Shown here: piece after piece, positions 1-9,381 of the stretch
Layout of the letters: each line of letters begins with the position of its first letter
Numbering within the stretch: the first letter of the stretch is position 1
Assembly: GCA_014825775.1 (NCBI GenBank)
Contig: MVAQ01000206.1
Span: forward strand, 1 to 39,604
Reading direction: 5' to 3'
DNA length: 39,604 nucleotides
DNA from: Krasilnikovozyma curviuscula
Taxonomy: Eukaryota > Basidiomycota > Tremellomycetes > Cystofilobasidiales > Mrakiaceae
The notes under the pieces: model-generated
What the model was told of the DNA's origin: nothing
The model's database searches: none
Seen by the model: only the letters and a program-made list of their open reading frames with translations
Program-made: the position numbers and the translations under genes

Positions 1-135
1 CATCGGGTTGAATGGGATGAAAAGCGAGAAGAAGGATCGATTCCTTTGGCAGGAATCATAACTGACACCTCTTACCCCCTCTTTCATCTCTGTCCCAAAA
101 CATCCCTTGCATTACACAACCATAACACAACACAG
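1..135 (+). other. intron of RPB6 (5' end outside window)
   Basis: Non-coding sequence that ends in a pyrimidine-poor but AG-terminated acceptor directly before the conserved Rpb6 C-terminal codons. No frame in it resembles the preceding conserved Rpb6 segment, so it is read as intron. Confidence 0.7.
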
Positions 136-295
136 CATGTCCGCCCCCGTCCTCGTCACGCTCGACGGTCTGTCGGACCCTCTAGAGATCGCTATCAAGG
201 AGCTGGCAGCAAAGAAAATCCCTTTGGTTATCAGGAGGTACTTGCCCGATGGAAGTTTCGAGGATTGGAAGGTCAACGAGATGATTACGGAGTAA
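136..295 (+). CDS. RPB6: RNA polymerase I/II/III shared subunit RPABC2 (Rpb6), 3' exon only
   Basis: Partial gene: only the last exon is present. After a 3' splice site at 134-135 the frame encodes about 52 residues matching the conserved C terminus of Rpb6. The motif [17 protein letters not shown] is nearly identical to the human and yeast subunit ([17 protein letters not shown]), and the stop is at 293-295. Rpb6 is a small subunit shared by all three nuclear RNA polymerases and helps assemble the clamp. The upstream exons lie outside the window, so bases 1-135 are intron; a CTGAC branch-like site lies near 62-66. An ATG at 137 is in frame but is an internal residue of the family, not the start. 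The family assignment is secure; only the exact splice junction is inferred. Confidence 0.93.
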
Positions 296-679
296 AGAAG
301 GTCTCAGGTCAGGCTGGGACGAGCGAGAGAGAAGGGATTTTTTGTAATTGTGTTGTTCGGTTATCTTTCTATTTCTATCATACCTTTTTTTTTTTTTGGT
401 GATTTGAAAGATTGAAGCAGTTTAAACGTAAAAAGGCAGTAGTTTTGTGCCACCGTCCTCGCAGTTGGTTTCGTTGTCTCGCCACGGCCCAGTAGGACAC
501 AACGGTCATTTTCCTTTTTTCGAAGGGTCATGTATACATTTGTACAATCGAGAGTTGTACCGAAACGTGGCAGACGAGCGAGCGGATCAAGGCCCACTAT
601 CGTTGCATCCGCGCGCGTCTGATCCAAAACAAGTCTATCTCTTCCAGGCTCGTCATTTTTTTTCTTCTGGCTCCTAACG
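296..679 (+). other. intergenic: RPB6 3' region and PC-esterase promoter
   Basis: No gene seen. It holds a T-run (about 387-399) that would lie in the RPB6 3' UTR or terminator area, then the promoter of the downstream PC-esterase gene. Open frames here lack homology and have stops on both sides. Confidence 0.6.
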
Positions 680-2594
680 ATGAGCACACAAACCATGATA
701 CTACGCAAACTACGACGACCAGTGACTATCACGTTCATCTTCACCGTCTCCCTCTTCTTGTACTACCAATACCTCATCATTTCTTCTGCTCTCGTCGACA
801 ACAACCAGTCAACACCTGCAGGGGCGAAAGAATCACACCTAGAATCGTACGCTGTGAAGAAAGAGGTGTTTTACGCACAGGATGATGTCCAGGTACCACT
901 GTTGACGACAAAGTTGGAGAAGGTTATTAAGGTCATTGACTCGAGTGAGATTGTCGCTGCCGCGGCCCTGAAAGCTGCCACGTCCCCTCGTCCTGTAGAG
1001 CAGGAAGAAGAAGTTTTTGGATGGGATGAAATGATGTCCGGAATAGGAGAAGGCGAGTGGGTGCGGAGGAGTCCGGAGATGGAAGTGGGCGAGCTGGAGG
1101 AGTTACTCGAGATTGAGATCAGTGGTGGGGATGAGGAAAGGAGGAGTGTTGACCTATTGAACTGGGTTTGGACAAAGGAAAGTGAAATCAAAAGGCTTGA
1201 TGCAGAGATGTTCATCTCCAAGAGCCTGAGCTCGGCGGAAGGTGTTGTCATGGTGGGAGGTATGTGGCTGTTTTCTTGCTGAGAACGGTCACGTAGTTAG
1301 CGCTGATCACTCAGGTTTGTCCTTTACTCTTTAGACTCAATAACATTACAGATATACCAGCAAATCTACTCTCTCCTCAAGATGAAGTTCCCAGAAGTCA
1401 TCCAAGAGCGAACGATCGACTACTGGGAGATCCATCCTCGAGCGGTCGAGGTCCATCTCCACCTCCCCTCCCCCCCAACAGAATCCAGCACTCAAATCGT
1501 GCTGGACCCTTATTTAGAGTTCCGAAAGCTGATCCAAGGTCGCGAAGAGAGACTCAACCTGCCGATCGTGACGTTCCTTCGAAACGACTTCCTCCTCACG
1601 CCTGACGAGCTCACCGAAGTCGTCCTCGAGTCCGGATGGGTTGGTGGGGAGGACCGATCACACTGGCAGCCGAATCTTGAACCACCGAATGGCGATTTCA
1701 CATCCATCAAATGGGATAAGTACACCACTCAGTTCCACTCACCGGACCCTCAGTTTCCATCCAGTGCTTTCAGTGAGGGGCCACAGGAAATCTTGCCGCC
1801 TCCCAAAGGCGGTAAACAACACCCCTCACTGTGGATTATCAACACAGGAGCACATTGGGACCCGTGGCAGTTTGGCTTACCAGCCGAAGTAGTTGCGAAA
1901 GCCCATGATATCATGGTACGTCACATTGTTTCGATTTCCTCCGTAGTGGGTAGGAACTTTGCAAGTTAACTGGAGAATCTCCTTCGCCTTTCTGACAGGT
2001 CAAGAGAGTGATGAACAAGATCAGGGCATTGCCATCCAAGCCACTTGTGATCTTCAGAAGCACGACAGCGGGTGAGTATCTCTGATTTGCAGTTCTCACT
2101 AGAGTCCACAAGTGTTGTGATTGACAAATCGCCCTGTCGCCTCTCTATAGCGCATAGCAACTGCGGCGATTATAACACCCCCGTAAACGACAATATCTCA
2201 GCAGAGGACTCCAGTGAAGGACACGGTCACGGATGGGATAAAGCCGTCGAACGAAATATGCTGTGGAGAAACGAGATCGCCAAAGCGAGTAATGTGAGTA
2301 ATCTTTTCCCATTTAATAGGGATGAGTAAGAGCAACTTCTGATTCTTGTTATGTAAAAACAGTCTTTGCGAATTAAGTTCTTTGATGCTTGGAAGCTGAC
2401 GGCTACGCGCCCTGATGCGCACAGAGTGTAAGCGTCACACCTCATCATCGACCATCCGCAACAGTGTTTCGTTACTTACTTCTTCATTTGCTCTGCCTCG
2501 AAGAAATGGAGGAGATTGTGTGCATTTCAAGCAGCCGGCTGTGATTGATCCTCTGATCAATATACTCTGGACCTTGACGCTAAAGGAATGGTAG
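680..2594 (+). CDS. type II membrane PC-esterase (Pmr5/Cas1p GDSL/SGNH-like family)
   Basis: Six exons: 680-1259, 1335-1915, 1999-2071, 2151-2293, 2363-2427, 2504-2594; 510 aa. The N terminus is basic, followed by one membrane segment at about residues 15-37, as in a Golgi type II enzyme. The SGNH catalytic signature appears only after splicing: VVMVGDS spans the first intron (Asp194, Ser195). The matching C-terminal DxxH is DCVH at 485-488. Further family landmarks are NTGAHWD (exon 2) and FRSTTAAHSNC (exons 3-4). PC-esterase proteins in plants and fungi act on polysaccharide or glycan acyl groups; Cryptococcus Cas1 O-acetylates the capsule. This protein lacks the multi-pass acyltransferase half of Cas1, so it is a stand-alone esterase-type domain. 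The substrate is unknown. The gene converges with OST1 and ends 156 bp from its stop. Confidence 0.85.
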
Positions 2595-2750
2595 GTGTTT
2601 GGGGGGGTTTGAGAGCAGCCGTCTGTAGATATAAGGAGGAGGAGATGTTGTACGATAGCTTGCGATTCAGTAACAAAAGTAATCCATTCTGTTTTTTAAA
2701 AGAGTTTTCCATCTTGGTTTGATTTAGATTCTTCTTCTACATAGTAAGCA

Positions 2751-4504
2751 TTATTTCGACGAGCCGTATCGCTTCAAGAAGGAGCCAACCCCGAAGACGC
2801 TGAGAGCCGCAACGGTAATAGCCAGAGGCTTCTGTAAGAACGAGAAGATTGGGAGCTTGTATGAAACCTGTGATGGATTATACGAAAGAAAAGTCAACAA
2901 TCTGTGGTTACAAAAGGTCGTGGAAGATGAAGCGACTTACATAGACCATTCCGTCGTGCTTCTCAGTGCACTTTGTGCGTTTTAATAGGATAGCTGGACG
3001 ACCGAGAGTGTCAAGGTACGTAGTGTGGACGTATCTCTTAATCTCATCCATTTCGAAAGGAGTGACGACTTCGACGTCACTGAGGTGTAGTGAAACGGAA
3101 AAATCATCAGCTATTGATACTCAAGCCCAAAAGTCACATATTGAACAGAAGGGACTTACGTAGCTCCTTCAGGCAGGATGACGGTCACTTCAGCGTCGTC
3201 AACAGCGACATCAGAGATCGATGTCATGAACGGGAAACCCAACACATGGACTCCCGTCTCCTTATCAACCTTCACACTCTTACTGAGAGCCTGGTCAAAC
3301 CCAACGGTGAATGAATAATTCCAACCACCGAGCAATGGGTATCTCGGCCTGAGTTCGAGCAAGCTGCCCTGAGCGGTTGCTCGAGCAGTCTTTAAAGACG
3401 CTGGGGGTGAGGGTCGGAAGTTAGAGGTCGAAACGTTTCCGATAGTGTCGTAGAAGTAAGGGTTGGTGACCCCTGATGGCCAGTGCAAGTCGATCGTGGA
3501 AAGAATCTGAGCGCTCGGTCGGTTGAAGTGCTTGGATTGTTGGTATTCGATTCTAGCAAAGTGACCTTTGAGACTGCGAAAATGAGGAGAGAAAGAAATG
3601 AGATCTCTGAGAACAAAACGGGGTCAGATAAGATTACGATTTTTTGGGACTCACGCTGGACCATCGTTCACCAAGTTCATTTCATCCTGCACGTTCAAGT
3701 TAGATCCCCAGTGCGACACCTCTACCGATCGCTTGAGAGTCCTCAATGAAATCACAGGTTCATTATACTCATAGTGTACCTTGAACTCAGCTTCTTTGAT
3801 ACCAAGGCCAGCAGTGGTAGCGGGAACATTATAGAAGGGCCCTAACGTCAGCGTCGCACCGGATCGAGTGATATCGTTGTCTCTGGTGAAGGCCTTTGGC
3901 ACGTTGGAGTGGGAAAGTATGGTTGGAGTTGGAGCTCTAATCTTGACCCTCATAACTGTTGAGTCGTATGGTGTAGTAACATATGGACTTGGAGTTGACC
4001 ACAAGAGATACTGAGGGTCTTTTTGAGCGATTGATGCTGGGAGGGGTGACGCTCGGTGCAGGAGGATTTCCGAGACAGTCAAAGAGGTCGTAGCATCTTT
4101 TGACAGAGCTGTTGGAAGAGTTACAGAGTACAGGATAGCCTCGCTGAAAAGTTCAGCACAGTCAGTATGAGCTGGCGTGATGCAGCGAGACGTGGAGGCA
4201 TTGACTAGACACACCTGTCATCATCTACTATTCTCTGATAGGTGAGTGGACTTTTGGCTCCCTTGACCTTCACTTCCAACCAACCGAGCTTACTCTCCTC
4301 CTCTTTGTCGTACGCTAGGTAGTACGTCTGGGCGCCGTCGACCAAGCTCTGAACAGTGAAGCTAGTTGAAGTGTGGGTGGTGGATCCACTCAGTTCTATT
4401 GACTTGGCTATTGCAGTGTTGATGAAATGAGCTGGTGGGGTGAGTCCAAGGGCCGACAAGGGCAGCAGCAGGAGAGCTGCTGCAGCTGAACAGAGACCAA
4501 GCAT
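2751..4504 (-). CDS. OST1: oligosaccharyltransferase subunit alpha, ribophorin I (Ost1)
   Basis: Five exons, read from high to low coordinates: 4504-4215, 4143-3655, 3573-3160, 3079-2941, 2867-2751; 482 aa, close to yeast Ost1 (476). Ost1 is an ER membrane subunit of the complex that transfers the lipid-linked glycan to Asn-X-Ser/Thr. The chosen start gives a clean signal peptide (MLGLCSAAAALLLLPLSALG); an ATG 51 nt upstream in frame would spoil it. Family motifs are EAILYSVTLP, VSHWGSNLNVQDEMNLVNDGPALKGHFARIEYQ (across exons 2-3), HWPSGVTNPYFYDTIGNVSTS and YLDTLGRP. One C-terminal membrane helix (about 456-476) ends in a short lysine-containing tail. All intron phases agree. High confidence. 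Confidence 0.95.
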
Positions 4505-5222
4505 TGATGCAGCCTGGACAGGATACAAAGAAAGAAAGATGCCATTCGTCAGCAAACTCTACTCGTAACCTTTCTTCCGCATTCGTCTGACCTTACTTCC
4601 CGACGACCTGATAGATGGAAATTGAGCTTGACGAACAGGCGCATCTTTCGTTGCTGGCACGAAAAGCGCAGGCGGTGAGCACAGAAACCTGGGATTTCAT
4701 TTTGCGTAACAGAAGCCTCTAGATTAAATCTTCCTACTGTTTTGGTGACCTCTTTCTTGGGCCTGCTGAAAAATACGAAAGAGGTGAGAAACCTGCAGCT
4801 CTCCCGCCACCGTTTACATCTGTTGAAAAAGGACAACCAATCACCTTCTATCCTCAGACACCCTAAGCGCTTATCCTAGAACACCCTGCTATGCACTTGA
4901 TTCAGCTGGGTAGTCTTTGGGGCATAGGGTGAGGATTTCAAACGATGCAAGTTGTCGAAGTCTTTCTTCCCATCACATCAACAGATGCAAGCACTCTGCT
5001 TCCATTTGTATACATAAATACAGTTTACAAAAAGAAGATAACACACGATAACAATACCGACACAGAGATTCAGACAGAAAGAAGAAGAGATGAAGAAGAA
5101 AATGCGCTGGTGAGAGAGCCATGCAAGAAGTACAAGTTTTGAGAAACCACATTAAATTGTCCATATGATCAGAAAAGAGAGGAATTCGTCAAATGAGAAT
5201 TTAGATAAAGGCCCGGCTTTGA
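4505..5222 (-). other. intergenic: OST1 promoter and Rim9 3' region
   Basis: No gene recognised. Two minus-strand genes flank it: OST1 begins at 4504 and the Rim9 gene ends at 5223. The OST1-proximal half should be its promoter and 5' UTR; the part next to Rim9 its 3' UTR. Purine-rich repeats near 5080-5100 look like low-complexity sequence only. Confidence 0.55.
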
Positions 5223-7194
5223 TCATCGTCTGGCATCATAACCCATCTTCTCCCTCGTGTCCATGCCAGCAGGCGGACCCCCGCTATATCCAGGTGGAGC
5301 ATCACTTGGCACTGTTGCTGCTGAAGACGACGACGCACCTAATCCGCCAGGCATGACGGGGCTAGGCTGAGGGGGCAGCGGTCTCGGCTGAGCGATCGAA
5401 GGGTTAGGGGTGTAGCCGTAGTCTCCTGACGTCTGCGTGTGCATCTCTGGCTGGGGCGACGGCGGTGCCATGCCACCGTATACATCACTCGATATAGAGT
5501 TCGGAAGGAGGTATGACGAGTGTTGAGAAGACTGCTGCAACGGTGGCGGGGACATCGGCTGCGAATTCAGTGATCGGAGTGGCGGTGACATGGGTTGGGG
5601 AAAGCCCTGTTGAGGTGGAGGTGACATCGCCTGAGAATACTGCTGCTGCTGTTGCTGTAGTCCGTATTCATATGATTGTTGCTGCTGTTGCTGCTGGTAG
5701 TCATTGTACTGCGTCGGGAGCTGCTGATGGCCGTCTCCTTGTGAGCCAGTCGGAGAGAGCGGTTTGCCGTACTCGTCGTGCTGTCCGTATGCTCTGTAGT
5801 TGTAAGGATTGCTATTGATGGCTCCGTAGGCCCCAGCAGCGGCAGTGGCAGGTGCTGCATACCCATAGTCGCTCGTGTAAGGCTGGCTCGTTGGCATATA
5901 CGGATCATTGTATGTTCCACCGTTCCCGTAGCCGGACTCATAAGGATTGATAGGTTGTCCATAGGCACCGTATGATGTGCCGCTGGCCATTCGACCAGAG
6001 TGCTGTGGCTCATGGTACGGTGTCGACATTCCGACGTCCTCTTCTTCGAGCCACTGCTCTGGTTCCTTGGCCGTCAGAGGGGTCGCCTCGAATGGTTGGA
6101 AGCCTGGTAGTCCACCGCCACCTGCAGCTTGTCGACGCTTACGGTCTTCTTCATCGCGGACTGCATGGAGAAGCGCAACACTGGTCAGGATGACTGCCAA
6201 AAAGGCTTCAAACGAAGGCAACACCTACCAGCTTCCTCCCTCATCAAATCATTGAACGAATCATCCATCTTCATCCTATCACCTCTCGCCCCTCCCCCAG
6301 GAGCCCTTGGGCCTCTAGACGAGATACACCGCCTTCCACAACCGTATGCACATCCGGACAGGAACAACACGACCCAAGCTGCGAGAGTGATGTAAAAAGC
6401 ATTACCCAAATTGGCAGATGCGCCGGAGATAGACTTGATTCGCGATTTGAGGACGAGGAAAAGGACAAGATCGAAGACGAAGGCAATGAGACCGACAGAC
6501 GCAGCCTATTATTGAATACGAAAACATGTCCCTATCAGTTCAAACCTTCACTTTGGACTTAAACACAACAGGATTTATCTTTACTCACCAAACTGGCAAA
6601 GATTGAACTAAAACACATCATCGCAAACTCTCGAATATGCGCCAACAGGCCGAGCAAGAATGCAACAAACGACAGGCCGAAAGCGACAATGTGCAGGACC
6701 AGCACGTACGTGATCCATTTCGATACAACGGTCGGGATGGTAATTGCAGTCTCATTGAGGATTGTGTTCAGGTCTTTTATCAAGGGGTGGCGTGTGAGAG
6801 GGTTGCGACGAGAAGCGAATGAGGGTGATGAAAAAGAGCGGTGATAATGAAGAAGGGTCAGCCAACATGGTCTCCGGAAAAGAGTTGCAGAGCGTTCTGT
6901 TCTTCTTGATCTACCTGTCTCATTCTGGTAATCTTCGACAGAAAATGTAATGAAGGTGGAAATGAATGGCTTACCTAGATTGTAACCTACGCTCGCACTC
7001 GAACATGTCCTCGTCCCGTCCTCGACCAAGCAGTAGCCCAGCGTACCCAAAGTTAGCGTACCCGTTAAGCTGCTCGAGTTCAGGGTCGCGCTCAGGAAGT
7101 AAAAGTTCTTGAGGAGAGGGGTCGAGAAGGAGGCGAGGGCGAGGAGGACGGAGGCTGCGAGGGTCATGATCGTACCAGGAGTTGCGGGCTTCAT
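5223..7194 (-). CDS. RIM9: PalI/Rim9 pH-response plasma-membrane protein
   Basis: Exons 7194-6975, 6773-6589, 6505-6229, 6160-5223; 539 aa. PalI/Rim9 is a SUR7/PalI-family membrane partner of the alkaline-pH sensor in the Rim101/PacC pathway. Four membrane segments are visible: about 8-26, 94-116, 138-155 and 170-190. Between TM1 and TM2 the extracellular loop carries GTLGYCLVEDGT and CSSASVGYN, the family's Cys-containing W/GYC loop. The tail (190-539) is long, polar and disordered, rich in Tyr/Gly/Pro/Gln, with two polyQ tracts and three MSPP repeats. The first intron is unusually long (201 nt, 6774-6974). It was chosen because joining its ends gives GYNLDLNTILNETA leading straight into TM2. 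That intron is a multiple of three and has no stop, so a retained form is possible. The family call is firm; the intron 1 boundaries are moderately sure. Confidence 0.88.
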
Positions 7195-7976
7195 GATGGA
7201 GGAGCTACTGGGGAGGTTTACCGGAAGGAATGTTGGGTCCCGAGCTTTTCTTCAGGATGGGTTGAAAATAAGTTAGATCGTTGGACTAAGCCACCCGTTA
7301 TAGCGTTTAGTTTTTCGTTGGATACCTTCGTCAATGCCGTCGCAGTACAAAAATCAACCGGTGGTTCTGGTAAGATGGTGTTACAGGTAGCGTGCGCTGA
7401 AAGTGTGCCCGCCCTCTGGTCTGGCAATGCTGGACAGGAGGCAACCTCACCAGGAGGCACAGCCCTAGCTGTTTCGCCACGGGCGATGCAGAGGTGACGT
7501 TCCTATCAGGCCAATCTGGCAAAATGCTCAATATCACGATCTATTGTTGGCCATCGTGTTGGGAGATAGGAGATAGGGAAGGAATTCAACTTATCAAAGG
7601 AGTCAATATTCAAGCCCGGATTTGCGATTGTGATGCCTCTCCGTAAGACGTCGACTGATATCAATCTTTTGGCCCAGCCTCTGGCTGTACAGCACTCTGT
7701 GAAAACACCGTCTTACTTCCTGATTTGATCTCTTTTCTCCTTGCTTATTCGTCTCGTACTCTCACACTTGTACCGACGTGTTTGAGCTATGACCAGCGAC
7801 AGTCGATCTATCTATACATGAGCCGCAAAGAATGTAACATAACCATCATCAGTAATTGCACAAAATTAAATTGTTAGCAACAATAAGTTAGTGGAGCAAT
7901 CCACGAAGCAAGAGAAAAAAAAAATCGAATACAGAAGGTGGTATAAAAAGTATATAGTAACAGAATTAAAAAAATA
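7195..7976. other. intergenic between RIM9 start and tRNA-Leu
   Basis: About 780 bp upstream of RIM9 with no supported gene. Open frames of up to 80 codons on the minus strand show no family features or splice logic. The AT-rich end (7850-7976) precedes the tRNA terminator. Confidence 0.5.
7968..7974 (-). terminator. RNA polymerase III terminator of tRNA-Leu
   Basis: A run of seven A on the + strand, so seven T in the transcribed direction, lies three bases past the tRNA 3' end. This is the standard Pol III stop signal. Confidence 0.85.
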
Positions 7977-8069
7977 TGAAGACGATGGGATTCGAACCCA
8001 TGCTCTTTCGAACTACTGATCGGATTGTGAAACCTGAAAGTAGCGCCATAACCTCTCGGCCACGTCTCC
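7977..8069 (-). tRNA. tRNA-Leu(CAG), intron-containing
   Basis: Class II cloverleaf read on the minus strand. The acceptor stem is GGAGACG pairing with CGTCTTC, with discriminator A. The D arm is GCC...GGC, the anticodon stem CTACT/AGTAG, the variable arm long, and the T arm ATGGG-TTCGAAT-CCCAT. The anticodon loop region is 21 nt instead of 7, which fits a 14-nt intron after position 37. Placing U33 normally gives anticodon CAG, which decodes CUG. The A73 discriminator and long variable arm support leucine over serine, whose discriminator is G. Poly-T follows directly. Anticodon identity depends on the usual 37/38 intron position. Confidence 0.9.
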
Positions 8070-9381
8070 TGATGTGATATACTCTATCACACTGTCGAAT
8101 TGATTGTAATGTTGAGCTTGAAATTCACATTTTCAAATCCCGTTTGTTTACTCCTGGTTTGCATGGCAGAGTTCTGAATTCCCTATGGCATCTTTTTCAA
8201 CAAGTTCCTCAAGTATTGCGGCCTTAGAGCGTGGGATATATCTGCGTCAATGAAGATGTACTCAGTAACGAACACATCAGAACAGCCGTGTTTTACTGCG
8301 ATGAGGCGGGGGGGGAAGCTCTCGACGTCAAGGCGCCCAGATGATGTGATCTAGCTGGCTGCCTTCCGACTAGGAGTTGAGTCAGTGATTTAGTTGACTC
8401 CGTTGTGTCTCATCAGCTAAACACGACACTCTATTCTTTTCGCGAAAAGGGAGAGTTCTCCAGGGAAGACCACCTCAATGACATCGACACTACCATCAAC
8501 TTTCATTATTGTTCTCAATAATTCAGAGTGCATTTGGAATACGCTAAGTCATCAAAGAAAGGATCAATCTTTCTCTGGAGCAAGCTACTGACTACCAACA
8601 GAAGAATAGCCATCCTGCACGACTCGTAAGTGTCAACCGCCCAAGAACACTTTTCCAACTTCAGCACCACGCCTTCCCTAACCTTCCCCCTCTTCTCACA
8701 CATTGTTGGCCCCGAGAAAACGGTGGTGGTACAGATGCAGGTGCTTCAATCCGAACCTCATGTTGATAGAGCTATTGTTGATGCGACTCAATGGGACCAG
8801 GCAGTGCCGCTTCGACGTCGAGATCTGTCATGATATTTGAGGGGGATGAGTTGTTCTTTTGGCCTCCTCTCATTTTCTAAGAGTGGTAGGACTGTGGATC
8901 GATGGCTTGGCGGGAAGGAGGGGATTCGACGAAGCCTCGTCGAGGAGGCTGGAGGCTGGAGATGCGATGGAATCCGATTCGTAGATGAGATGGATGAGAT
9001 GAAGGAAGAATAAGTCAGCACATTTTTTTCTTCTTCTGGTTGACCTTTTGCTGATACCCTTCTCTCTATCTTAGACCTTTGTCAGGTGCGATGTCTGGCT
9101 GTTTTGCGCACTGCCTTGTCTCGCTTATCCCATCTCGACAGTCTCCAAGTCGCTTGTCGACGTTTCTTACCACTACAGCAATACACCAACCACCCCCGTT
9201 ATATAAGCTCTTCTTCTTTGTTGAAGCCGACCTGATGTTGGACCGAAACTGTTCCTCGCGCCACAACTCACCTGATTCTTCAACATGACGCTCGCCCAGG
9301 CGGACGGTTGCTTCCCCTCCCTCTCTCTCACCCTCACTCGCGCTTTCTCCCCATTGACTTCAAACTTACTGAGGTAGAAAA
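8070..9381. other. 1.3-kb region without a supported gene
   Basis: Long gap between the tRNA and the NPC2-like gene. I tried both strands and GT-AG joins and found no start-to-stop model and no protein family. A short frame ending at 8831-8833 begins without an ATG. The 9198-9206 stretch contains TTATATAA, a plausible TATA element about 180 bp upstream of the NPC2-like start. The rest could be promoter, a non-coding RNA or a decayed gene. Confidence 0.5.
9199..9206 (+). promoter_or_regulatory. candidate TATA element of the NPC2-like gene
   Basis: TATATAA-type sequence lies about 175 bp before the ATG at 9382 and is preceded by a C-rich stretch. The position is compatible with a core promoter if the 5' UTR is about 120-150 nt. 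This is pattern evidence only. Confidence 0.35.

Noticed and set aside
5513..6013. Open frames on both strands across the Rim9 tail
   Set aside because: They are shadows of the repetitive Gln/Ser/Pro codons of the Rim9 tail and lack family features.
8630..8833. 67-codon plus-strand frame
   Set aside because: Starts without an ATG directly after a stop; no join to a start codon was found.
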